From: an uncultured Verrucomicrobiales bacterium
GTDB taxonomy: Bacteria > Verrucomicrobiota > Verrucomicrobiia > Verrucomicrobiales > Akkermansiaceae
Direction: 5' to 3'
Assembly: GCA_937901085.1 (NCBI GenBank)
Contig: CALCHQ010000126.1
Coordinates: 1-57,894, forward strand
Length of the DNA stretch: 57,894 bases
Part shown: in pieces, positions 33,382-40,803 of the stretch
Position numbering within the stretch: position 1 is the first letter of the stretch
Layout of the letters: each line of letters starts with the position of its first letter
The notes under the pieces: model-generated
Databases searched by the model: none
What the model saw: only the letters and a program-made list of their open reading frames with translations
Told to the model about the DNA's origin: nothing
Translations under genes and position numbers: made by a program

Positions 33382-34611
33382 ATGAACTACATCCGGCTAT
33401 TCCTCAATTGGCTTCTTGACAGCGTATTCGCCTGGTTCAGCCCGCAATGGCGCCGACAAGGGCGCGAAGTCTCTGCCGCGCTGAAACGCTACGTGAACTA
33501 CCACCGGCACTCGCTCGATGCAGAGGCCATCACGACATGCCATACCCTGCGCCAGGAAATCGAATCAGCCCTGCTGCACTGGGATAAGGAGGAATGTCTC
33601 CGGCTCACCAGCCAGGCCACGCTGAAATGTGAAGCCATGCCGGGATTCAAGCGAGGTGCGGTGGTCGAAATGGTCGAATCCTTCTTCGTCATCATGGTCA
33701 TCTTCCTGGGACTGCGTACCTATTATGTGCAGCCTTTCCGCATACCGACCGGCTCTATGCAGCCCAGCCTCAACGGCATCATTGTCCATCCTGTCAGCGA
33801 AATACCCGGAACGGCCAGGCAGGTCTGGGATATGATGACTCTGGGCAGCGCCTATGTAGAGGCCACCGCCGACACAAACAAAACCCTTGTCGGCATTGAA
33901 GACCACCCCAAATACCTGCTCTTCACCGAAACCACCTTGAGCTTCAGCGACGGCAGCACCGTCCATATTCCCTCTGCCAAGGGAGCCGTCATCCAGTACC
34001 TGAAGGAACAGGGCAAACTCACTGAAACCCTCTTCGGCATCAGACTGGGCAGCTTCCGCGCAGGGGAGACCATCATCCGTGCGCGGGTAGACGCCGGCGA
34101 CATGATTCTGGTCAACCGCATGGCCTACCATTTCCGGAAGCCGGAACGCGGTGAAACATTCGTCTTCGACACCCGCGGCATCAACACCTCCATGCAGGCT
34201 CCGTCTGCCGTCCGCATGAGTGACCAGATGGCAGGCACCCACTATATCAAACGCCTCTGCGGCCTTCCCGGCGATACGCTACAAATCAAGGAACCCCACC
34301 TGCTCATCAACGGAGTCCCTGCGGCCGAAGTCACCATTGCCCGCGTGGCTGGTGGGCAGCCTCCCTATAATTCCGGCGGCTACCAGGAACTCTCCCGCAA
34401 AGACCAGCCGCTGGCCTACATGACCGACCTCGGCCCGGTTCAACTCCAGAACACCACTACCCCGGCGCTGCGCGAATACGCCGCTCTGGGCGACAACACC
34501 ACCAATTCTCTCGATTCCCGTTACTGGGGACCTGTGCGCCAGTACAACATCATCGGCCCGGCCTGCATGACGCTGTGGCCGTTCACGACGCACTGGGGCA
34601 GCATCGAATAA
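33382..34611 (+). CDS. lepB: Signal peptidase I with extended N-terminus and insertion
   Basis: A 409-residue membrane protease that removes signal peptides of Sec and Tat substrates. Catalytic Ser 125 lies in RIPTGSMQPSL just after a membrane helix (about 95-112); the general base Lys 290 is in HYIKRLCGLPGD; the box-E motif ALGDNTTNSLDSRYWG is at 368-383. The Ser-Lys distance is about 165 residues against about 55 in E. coli LepB, so there is an insertion of roughly 110 residues (about 135-240) in the beta-sheet domain. The first 90 residues contain a hydrophobic stretch and a charged helical cytoplasmic region without a known domain. Catalytic residues are intact. Confidence 0.93.
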   Translation: MNYIRLFLNWLLDSVFAWFSPQWRRQGREVSAALKRYVNYHRHSLDAEAITTCHTLRQEIESALLHWDKEECLRLTSQATLKCEAMPGFKRGAVVEMVESFFVIMVIFLGLRTYYVQPFRIPTGSMQPSLNGIIVHPVSEIPGTARQVWDMMTLGSAYVEATADTNKTLVGIEDHPKYLLFTETTLSFSDGSTVHIPSAKGAVIQYLKEQGKLTETLFGIRLGSFRAGETIIRARVDAGDMILVNRMAYHFRKPERGETFVFDTRGINTSMQAPSAVRMSDQMAGTHYIKRLCGLPGDTLQIKEPHLLINGVPAAEVTIARVAGGQPPYNSGGYQELSRKDQPLAYMTDLGPVQLQNTTTPALREYAALGDNTTNSLDSRYWGPVRQYNIIGPACMTLWPFTTHWGSIE

Positions 34612-34635
34612 ATGTGACACCTCCCTCTCTCTGCT

Positions 34636-35523
34636 ATGACTGACGCCGCCACCATCACCAGAAACGCAAAGTCGAATCTTGCTTTCACTCTCATGGATCT
34701 GCCGGAGGAACGCCGGCAGAACATGGCACGCCTCTATGCCTTCTGCCGTATCATTGACGACATCGTGGATGAACCAGGCATGACGGCAGAGGAGCGCCAC
34801 GCCGCACTCGACCGCTGGACTGCCCTCATCACCGACGAAGAAGCTCCCCATCCGGGTGTAGAGGAAGAAGTCCACAAGCTCATCGTTGAATTGCAGCTGG
34901 ATAAAGCTCCCCTGCTGGAATTGATTACCGGCTGCCGGGGGGATATAGCCCACACCCAGCCGGCCACGCGGCAGGATTTGCTGCAATATTGCTACAGGGT
35001 GGCAGCCTGCGTAGGCTTATCCAGCGCGGCCGTCATGGGCGCCAGCGAGGAAGCCAGGGACTACGCGCAGGCCCTGGGCTATGCCCTGCAGCTGGTCAAC
35101 ATTCTGAGGGATGTGGCCACAGACTGGAACACCCACAGGCGCATCTACCTGCCGGCAGATGACATGGCGCTGTTCGGCGTCACCGCGGACGACATCTGCC
35201 AGCAGCGATACAACTACCGCATGCGTCAGCTGCTGGCCTATGAAGCCGCATTGGCTGAAAAATTCTTCGGCGAAGCGGAGGAATACTATCAGAAATTAAG
35301 TGTCGAAGACCGCAACTGCCTGATTCCGGCTCAGGCCATGAGCCTCATATACAGCACCATTCTGCAGAAGATGAAAGACGATGAATACCGCGTCTTTGAA
35401 CGCCGGTACAGCGTCAACAATTTCCGCAAACTCTGGTTCATGCTGCGTGCCAAAGTAGGCTCATTCGAGTTTCCCGGTCTTGCCGAATGGAGTTCCCTCT
35501 ACAACGAAAAAAAGCAGCCCTGA
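34636..35523 (+). CDS. Squalene/phytoene synthase family protein (HpnD/CrtB-like)
   Basis: A 295-residue trans-isoprenyl diphosphate synthase that condenses two prenyl diphosphates head to head. Asp-rich motif 1 is DDIVDE (41-46), and motif 2 is NILRDVATD (155-163); both bind Mg-diphosphate. RLYAFCRIIDDIVDE is the family signature. The size suits presqualene diphosphate synthase HpnD or bacterial phytoene synthase rather than the larger NADPH-using squalene synthase. No hpnC, hpnE, carotene desaturase or squalene-hopene cyclase gene is in the window, so the product is undecided. It follows lepB by 24 bases. Confidence 0.9.
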   Translation: MTDAATITRNAKSNLAFTLMDLPEERRQNMARLYAFCRIIDDIVDEPGMTAEERHAALDRWTALITDEEAPHPGVEEEVHKLIVELQLDKAPLLELITGCRGDIAHTQPATRQDLLQYCYRVAACVGLSSAAVMGASEEARDYAQALGYALQLVNILRDVATDWNTHRRIYLPADDMALFGVTADDICQQRYNYRMRQLLAYEAALAEKFFGEAEEYYQKLSVEDRNCLIPAQAMSLIYSTILQKMKDDEYRVFERRYSVNNFRKLWFMLRAKVGSFEFPGLAEWSSLYNEKKQP

Positions 35524-35536
35524 CGTCTGCTTTTTT
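35507..35536 (+). terminator. Terminator overlapping the end of the prenyl synthase gene
   Basis: AAAAAAAGCAG pairs with CTGCTTTTTT (35507-35517 and 35527-35536). The TGA stop codon lies inside the loop. Confidence 0.7.
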
Positions 35537-35537
35537 C

Positions 35538-35566
35538 TTGCTTTCCCGGCAGAGCAGAGATAAACT
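35538..35566 (+). promoter_or_regulatory. Candidate promoter of the STAS gene
   Basis: -35 TTGCTT (35538-35543), a 17-base spacer and -10 TAAACT (35561-35566), 14 bases before the ATG. Confidence 0.45.
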
Positions 35567-35580
35567 AACAACATTACGCC

Positions 35581-36129
35581 ATGACCGACGCATCCCTTAC
35601 CTACCATGAGTTTGACGACTGTCTCTGGATTCGCTGCACCAGCCGCGGAAGCTTTGTCAACAGCCCGGCATTAAAGACAGTTTCGGAAAAGTACATGGCA
35701 CGGGGTGGCCGCAACGTCGTCGTCGATATGGAAATCTGCCCGGGTGTGGACTCCACGTTCATGGGAACGCTGGCCGGTCTTGCCCGCAAAGCCATGGCAA
35801 ACAACGGAGCCATCCAGATTGCCACCCCGACCCCCCGGACCCGCGCCGCCATGGAAAGCCTGGGGCTGGATATGCTGCTGGATATCGACCCGCCGACAGC
35901 CCCCTGGCAGGAAGATATAGCGGAGAGACGCGCACTGCTCGCGCAAGGCAACGCCAGGGAAGCAGCCTCCGGGCAGATGGATGAACTGGAACGCACACGC
36001 CATGTTCTGGACGCGCACAACACGCTGCGCGCCATGAACCACAAGAACAATGAGACCTTCGGCTATGTGTGCGAGACTCTGGAAGAAGATCTCCTCCGCC
36101 ACGAAGCTGAATTATCCGATAAGGAATAA
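35581..36129 (+). CDS. STAS-domain protein (anti-sigma factor antagonist-like)
   Basis: A 182-residue protein. Residues about 5-105 form a STAS domain like SpoIIAA/RsbV: NVVVDMEICPGVDSTFMGTLAGLARKA contains the strand and the Asp-Ser (57-58) where anti-anti-sigma factors are phosphorylated by a partner kinase. The C-terminal third is a charged helix (about 110-182) not found in SpoIIAA. No anti-sigma kinase or PP2C phosphatase gene is nearby. Its stop overlaps the start of the following DUF2851 gene by one base (TAATG), so the two are translationally coupled. Confidence 0.85.
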   Translation: MTDASLTYHEFDDCLWIRCTSRGSFVNSPALKTVSEKYMARGGRNVVVDMEICPGVDSTFMGTLAGLARKAMANNGAIQIATPTPRTRAAMESLGLDMLLDIDPPTAPWQEDIAERRALLAQGNAREAASGQMDELERTRHVLDAHNTLRAMNHKNNETFGYVCETLEEDLLRHEAELSDKE

Positions 36130-37484
36130 TGCGCGATAAACGCGAACAGCTGGCGTTTCAATACAGGGAACTACTGGAAAATATCTACCAGGGGTGCGGA
36201 GAAAACCCACCCCAGCCGCCACCGCCGGAAATGCAAATCCAGAGCTGGTGGAGCGCCGGGTTCCTCCCGGTTGAGGGCAGCACTCTCCGGCACGGCACCG
36301 TGCGTATCCTTGAGCGAGGACGCTGGAATCGCACCTACGGTCCGGATTTCACCCATGCCGAAATTGAATTGAATGGCCAGCGATTGCGCGGCTGCATAGA
36401 AATAGACCACCGGGTCCAGGACTGGGAGGCACATGGGCATGGCGCCAACCCGGCATTTGACGATGTAGTTTTACATGTGGTATTCACGCCACCGCCGGCT
36501 GGGTGGTACACCAGAAACAGTCAACACCAGGATATCGCCATCCTCTACCTGCCACCAGAATGCTGGCCAGGGGCGGAGGAAAAACACCGCGAAGCGCCCC
36601 TGCCCCGCTGCCGGCGCCCGCTCGCCGCAATGCCGGCAGATTCCATTATCAACCTGCTGAAAGCAGCCGCTGCTTACAGACAGGAAATCAAGAGGACTCG
36701 CTTTCGCAGGAAAGCTGCTATTGCAGGAGAATCCCAGGCGTGGTATGAAGCATGGGCGGCTACTCTCGGTTATCACGCCAACAAGGAAGCCATGCAGATG
36801 CTCGCCATGCGCGCACCGGTCAGCACATTGGGGAATAATGCCGAAGCCATCCTGTTGGGAACTGCCGGCTTCCTGCTCCCGGCTCTGCCTGTCCGGGCCG
36901 GCCAGGAGGCTAGGGATTACCACCGTAAGGTCTGGGATGCCTGGTGGATAAAAAAAGAACAATTTGCCCTGGCGCCAGAGAGGAAAATCCCGTGGAATCA
37001 AGCTCCCTGCCGCCCGCTCAACCACCCGCAACGCCGCGTGGCGGCGTTAGCTGCCAGCATGAACAAGTGGCACCGCATTCTCCCCCTGCTCAAAGCAGAA
37101 ACGGCAAAGGAACTGGCAACCCTTCTTGCGGGAATAACACACCCATTCTGGAGTACGCATTACACCCTGGCAGCAGCCCCCATGAAAACAAAAGCAGCCC
37201 TCATTGGAACTCAACGCGTGCAGGATTTCCTCGTCAACCACGTACTGGTGTACGACACCTCACCAACTTCCTGGGCTCATTATCTATCCATAAAGACAAG
37301 CAGTACACCTGCCAATATCAAGCGTACCGCTGAACTTCTGTTCGGTGAACGAACAGACCTTGCTACACCTCTGAAGCACGCCTACGCCCACCAGGCACTC
37401 CTGCAGATTGAAGCAGACTTCTGCGACTGCAACATCTGCATGGATTGTGCCTTCCCGGAGCAACTCAGCGAATGGGCGCACTAA
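36129..37484 (+). CDS. DUF2851 family protein
   Basis: A 451-residue cytoplasmic protein. The N-terminal third carries the family signature: LRHGTVRILERGRWNRTYGPDF followed by HAEIELNGQRLRGCIEIDH, DWEAHGH and DDVVLHVVF. This pattern (GPDF, E..H, D-W-H, LHVV) is known from Bacteroidota and Verrucomicrobiota, where the function is unknown; the conserved acidic and His residues look enzyme-like, reminiscent of nuclease-type metal sites. The C-terminal part contains CDCNICMDC, a Cys cluster near 431-439 that may bind zinc. The stop is directly adjacent to the folD stop on the other strand. Confidence 0.85.
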   Translation: MRDKREQLAFQYRELLENIYQGCGENPPQPPPPEMQIQSWWSAGFLPVEGSTLRHGTVRILERGRWNRTYGPDFTHAEIELNGQRLRGCIEIDHRVQDWEAHGHGANPAFDDVVLHVVFTPPPAGWYTRNSQHQDIAILYLPPECWPGAEEKHREAPLPRCRRPLAAMPADSIINLLKAAAAYRQEIKRTRFRRKAAIAGESQAWYEAWAATLGYHANKEAMQMLAMRAPVSTLGNNAEAILLGTAGFLLPALPVRAGQEARDYHRKVWDAWWIKKEQFALAPERKIPWNQAPCRPLNHPQRRVAALAASMNKWHRILPLLKAETAKELATLLAGITHPFWSTHYTLAAAPMKTKAALIGTQRVQDFLVNHVLVYDTSPTSWAHYLSIKTSSTPANIKRTAELLFGERTDLATPLKHAYAHQALLQIEADFCDCNICMDCAFPEQLSEWAH

Positions 37485-38363
37485 TCAGCCCACCAGCTGC
37501 CGGCAGGCCTTCACCGTATTGGCCATCAGCATGGCAATCGTCATGGGGCCCACACCACCAGGAACAGGGGTAATGCAGGAACACTTATCCCTTACGGAGG
37601 CAAAATCGACATCGCCGACAATGCGGTATCCACGGGGACGTGTAGCATCTTCCACGCGGTTGATACCGACATCCAGCACCACGGCACCCTCCTTCACATA
37701 ATCCGCCGTCACCATCTCCGGGCGGCCTACGGCAGCTACCAGAATATCGGCGCTGCGGCACAGAGCAGGCAAATCCTTTGTGCGGGAATGAGCCATGGTA
37801 ACGGTCGCATTGGCCTGCTTGGAAACCAGCAGATTCGCCATAGGCTTACCCACAATCATACTGCGGCCGATAACGACGGCATGCTTACCGGCTGTCTCAA
37901 TTCCATATGCCTTGAGCAGCTCCATACAGCCCAGCGGCGTACAGGGCACAAAACCCTCAGCATCTTCCAGCACGAGCTTGGCCACATTCACCGGGTGGAA
38001 GCCATCCACATCCTTGCGCGGATCAATATTGAGGATGACCGCTTCCTCATCAATGTGAGGCGGAGGCGGGCTCTGTACCAGAATACCGTGGATGCGTTCA
38101 TCGGCATTCAGACGGTGGATAAGCGCCACCAGTTCCTCCTGCGTTGTCTCTGCCGGCAACTCCCATTTCTGGGAATAAAGCCCCAGCTCGGCACAGGCCT
38201 TCACCTTGGAACCCACATAAACCTGAGAAGCCGGGTTGTCCCCCACCAGCACAACGGCCAGGCCGGGCACATGCCCCTGTGATTTCAACTCGGCAATTTC
38301 AACCAGCAAGTTTTCACGGACTCTTGCTGCCACCTGCTTCCCATCAATTAATTGAGCTTCCAT
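37485..38363 (-). CDS. folD: Methylenetetrahydrofolate dehydrogenase / cyclohydrolase FolD
   Basis: A 292-residue bifunctional enzyme interconverting 5,10-methylene-, methenyl- and 10-formyl-tetrahydrofolate. Signatures: GDNPASQVYVGSKVKACAELG (with the catalytic Lys after YV), GILVQSPPPPHID, DPRKDVDGFHPVN, CTPLGCMELLKAYGI, VVIGRSMIVGKPMANLL (NADP site) and PGGVGPMTIAMLMANT. Length is typical. It is the last gene of a minus-strand run starting at the secretin. Confidence 0.97.
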   Translation of the reverse strand: MEAQLIDGKQVAARVRENLLVEIAELKSQGHVPGLAVVLVGDNPASQVYVGSKVKACAELGLYSQKWELPAETTQEELVALIHRLNADERIHGILVQSPPPPHIDEEAVILNIDPRKDVDGFHPVNVAKLVLEDAEGFVPCTPLGCMELLKAYGIETAGKHAVVIGRSMIVGKPMANLLVSKQANATVTMAHSRTKDLPALCRSADILVAAVGRPEMVTADYVKEGAVVLDVGINRVEDATRPRGYRIVGDVDFASVRDKCSCITPVPGGVGPMTIAMLMANTVKACRQLVG

Positions 38364-38377
38364 ATCTGCACGTTGAC

Positions 38378-39061
38378 TTAAAGTTTCACCGCTTCAAAAT
38401 CCGGCCGGGCCTCGGCCAGCGCGGTATCCAGTTTTTCCATATATTCCTGCTGGGTTGCATCATCCAGCTCGGCGGGCACATACATCGGTTCTTTCACCAG
38501 CACCGACACGCGGGAAAATGGTTTGGGAATGACAAAACCGTCCCATGCTTTCCTGATGCGCCAGCAGTTCGGCACATCAATGCAGAGCGGCAGGATAGGC
38601 AGACCAGAGACCGAGGCCAGACGAATCACACCTGCGTGACTTTTATACACAGGGCCTTTAGGGCCATCCGGAGTAATCGTCATGCAGCACCCCTGCTCCA
38701 ACTCCCGCAGCATATCACGGAAACCGGCTACCCCGCGTCTGTGGCTGGAGCCACGCACCGCCCGCATTCCATAATCCTCGGCCACCGTGGCCAGCAGCGC
38801 GCCATCCTTACTGGCGCTGGTCAGCATGCTCATGGGCACCGCGCCTTTCACCTTGTATCGGTAGATGTAACAAGGAGTAAACGTGCGGTTGTGCCACAAG
38901 GCAATGATACACTGCTTCTTTCCCAGCACATCAGCAGCATCACCCTGATAACCAATCCGGAAGCGAAGCGTACTGCACAGCCCGGTAATGAGCGCCCACA
39001 CCAGATGGCCGACCGGCCGTGTCCACCATTTGGAGCGTTTTTCCATTGATTTGCTACTCAT
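38378..39061 (-). CDS. DUF374 / lysophospholipid acyltransferase-family protein
   Basis: A 227-residue membrane-associated protein starting MSSKSMEKRSKWWTRPVGH (an ATG 18 bases further upstream is possible). A hydrophobic segment (HLVWALITGLCSTLRF) is followed by IIALWHNRTFTP, which replaces the usual HX4D box of the acyltransferases, then SASKDGALLATVAEDYGM, VRGSSHRRGV and ITPDGPKGPVYKSHAGVIRLA. These match DUF374 proteins, distantly related to LpxL and PlsC acyltransferases and often found near lipid A genes. Its role is likely acyl transfer to a lipid; the exact substrate is unknown. Confidence 0.87.
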   Translation of the reverse strand: MSSKSMEKRSKWWTRPVGHLVWALITGLCSTLRFRIGYQGDAADVLGKKQCIIALWHNRTFTPCYIYRYKVKGAVPMSMLTSASKDGALLATVAEDYGMRAVRGSSHRRGVAGFRDMLRELEQGCCMTITPDGPKGPVYKSHAGVIRLASVSGLPILPLCIDVPNCWRIRKAWDGFVIPKPFSRVSVLVKEPMYVPAELDDATQQEYMEKLDTALAEARPDFEAVKL

Positions 39062-39084
39062 AAGGCACAATCGGGGCAAGATAT

Positions 39085-40788
39085 TCAGAACGGGGATGCC
39101 GGGGCAAACGGGTCTTCTGCCGACTCAAACGGATTGCGTAACGAATCATTCTGCTGCAGAGGGTTCTGCGAAGCATCTTCGGCGGCAGAGCTGGAGAATA
39201 AGCCCTTCTCCTTCTTCGGAGCGGTCATCTTTTCGGCCATGCGGTCAATGTCAAACTCGCTGAACGGTATGCGGGCGGGCCGCTCCTTGCGGGCGATGAC
39301 GGCACGAGCCTCCACTTCCGACATATCATCATCGGGCATATTGCCCTTGCCGCGCAGGCCTGTACGCAGCACCGCCCAATCACCACTCTGGTGGAAAATG
39401 GGGTCAGGACGGCCATCCGGGTATTCCACACGGGCAAGCAGCATGGGAATGCCGTAACTCATCTCACCACTTAATTCGTTGGCCGCATTCAGTATCATCT
39501 TGCCACGAAGCGAGACCAGATCGCGTTCTTGCAGGGCGCCCTCAGGGATTTCCACCGATATGTTCCCTTCATGATAGTCAATAACAACATGACCACGATG
39601 CAGCGAAAGCGGGTTATAGAAGCGGCGTTTGGCCGGCTCGATATGTTCCGTTATCGACATCAGAGCCGGGAAGGAACTCAGGCTGATGTTACGAAGATGG
39701 AACTCACCATTGAATACCGGTTCATCGGTGTCGGGGCTCAGCGTCATTGTCGCCAGTTCCCGGATACGCCCCTGCGAAACAGCCTTGGTGCGAGCCGAGA
39801 AAAACTCCTCAAAACGACCGCGGGTAAAATCGGCAAAACTCATATTATCAGACTCCACAGCATAGGGGCCGCAGAAATCTGCCTCCTGGACGATCCGGCC
39901 GGCAAAGGCAATGGACGTGCGGCGATGTTCCGCTATATCGCTCACATTATCCGTTGTGCCGCGCAGCGAAAAATCATCTATCCCATTAGACGAAATGTGC
40001 GCCTTGCTCTCCGTGATGTTCACAGTTTTCCAGCCCTTGATGTGGAGCGCCCCCGAACTGAGGATTACAACGCTGGAAGCACTCGAAACATGCGGGTAAT
40101 ACATATAAGCCGCAGCATCCTTCAAGGCGAGGGGCGCCGTCTCCTCATTCTCAAACAACACCGTGAGGTTCTTGCAATCCATACGCTGGAATTTCCACAA
40201 CGCATCCCCCTGGTAAAGAGGCATATTCATGCGCGCACCGGAGCGGAGGACAATGATGGCAGAGTCCATCTTCAGGTCTTCCCCCTGAATCTTGCTACGG
40301 AAAAAGCTCAACCAATCCAGAGTGGCCTCAATTCCCCGCATCTCGACGCGCTTAAGCATGCAAGTCTCAGGGAATTCGGCCACCACACTGCTGAGATGAA
40401 AGGAGGTGCCATCAACACCTGCACCTTCAATCTGCACAGAATCAGCGCCCCAGCTCTGCTGCAGCTGGCTCTGGCACTCCTGCAGATAAGAGCTGCTCGA
40501 CATGGCAGCCATACGCACAAAGAGAAAGGCCACCATCAGGAAGAGGAAGACAAATGCACCCGCCAGGGCATACACAAAGCGCTTACGGCTGGCGCGGTTC
40601 TTCTCGCGAGCCGAAACCATGACCTTGCGCTTTTTGGTCACGCGCACAACCTTGGTGCCGTCGGCGCGCACCACTACCTCGCGATTCCGTTCACGCGAGG
40701 GTTTGTCCTCATTTAATTGCTTGATAATGCGGCGAACCTGCGTCAGGCTCTCTTCTTCATCTGCGTACTTATCAACCTTATCTGACAT
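39085..40788 (-). CDS. Large single-span membrane protein of unknown function, secretin neighbour
   Basis: A 567-residue protein. The first 70 residues are cytoplasmic and strongly charged (KVVRVTKKRKVMVSAREKN). A single membrane helix follows (about 71-93, FVYALAGAFVFLFLMVAFLF). The remainder should be periplasmic and is rich in beta-strands, with repeated patterns recalling AsmA-like or bitopic assembly proteins (MRGIEATLDWLSFFRSKIQG, DLKMDSAIIVLRSG, HRGHVVIDYHEGNISVEI). The C-terminal 60 residues are disordered and Ser/Asn/Pro rich. It is encoded 15 bases after the secretin gene and may act with it, as bitopic PilN/PilO or GspL/GspC-type partners do; this is inference from position and topology only. 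Confidence 0.82.
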   Translation of the reverse strand: MSDKVDKYADEEESLTQVRRIIKQLNEDKPSRERNREVVVRADGTKVVRVTKKRKVMVSAREKNRASRKRFVYALAGAFVFLFLMVAFLFVRMAAMSSSSYLQECQSQLQQSWGADSVQIEGAGVDGTSFHLSSVVAEFPETCMLKRVEMRGIEATLDWLSFFRSKIQGEDLKMDSAIIVLRSGARMNMPLYQGDALWKFQRMDCKNLTVLFENEETAPLALKDAAAYMYYPHVSSASSVVILSSGALHIKGWKTVNITESKAHISSNGIDDFSLRGTTDNVSDIAEHRRTSIAFAGRIVQEADFCGPYAVESDNMSFADFTRGRFEEFFSARTKAVSQGRIRELATMTLSPDTDEPVFNGEFHLRNISLSSFPALMSITEHIEPAKRRFYNPLSLHRGHVVIDYHEGNISVEIPEGALQERDLVSLRGKMILNAANELSGEMSYGIPMLLARVEYPDGRPDPIFHQSGDWAVLRTGLRGKGNMPDDDMSEVEARAVIARKERPARIPFSEFDIDRMAEKMTAPKKEKGLFSSSAAEDASQNPLQQNDSLRNPFESAEDPFAPASPF

Positions 40789-40803
40789 GTCTTATTACTT
40801 CAC

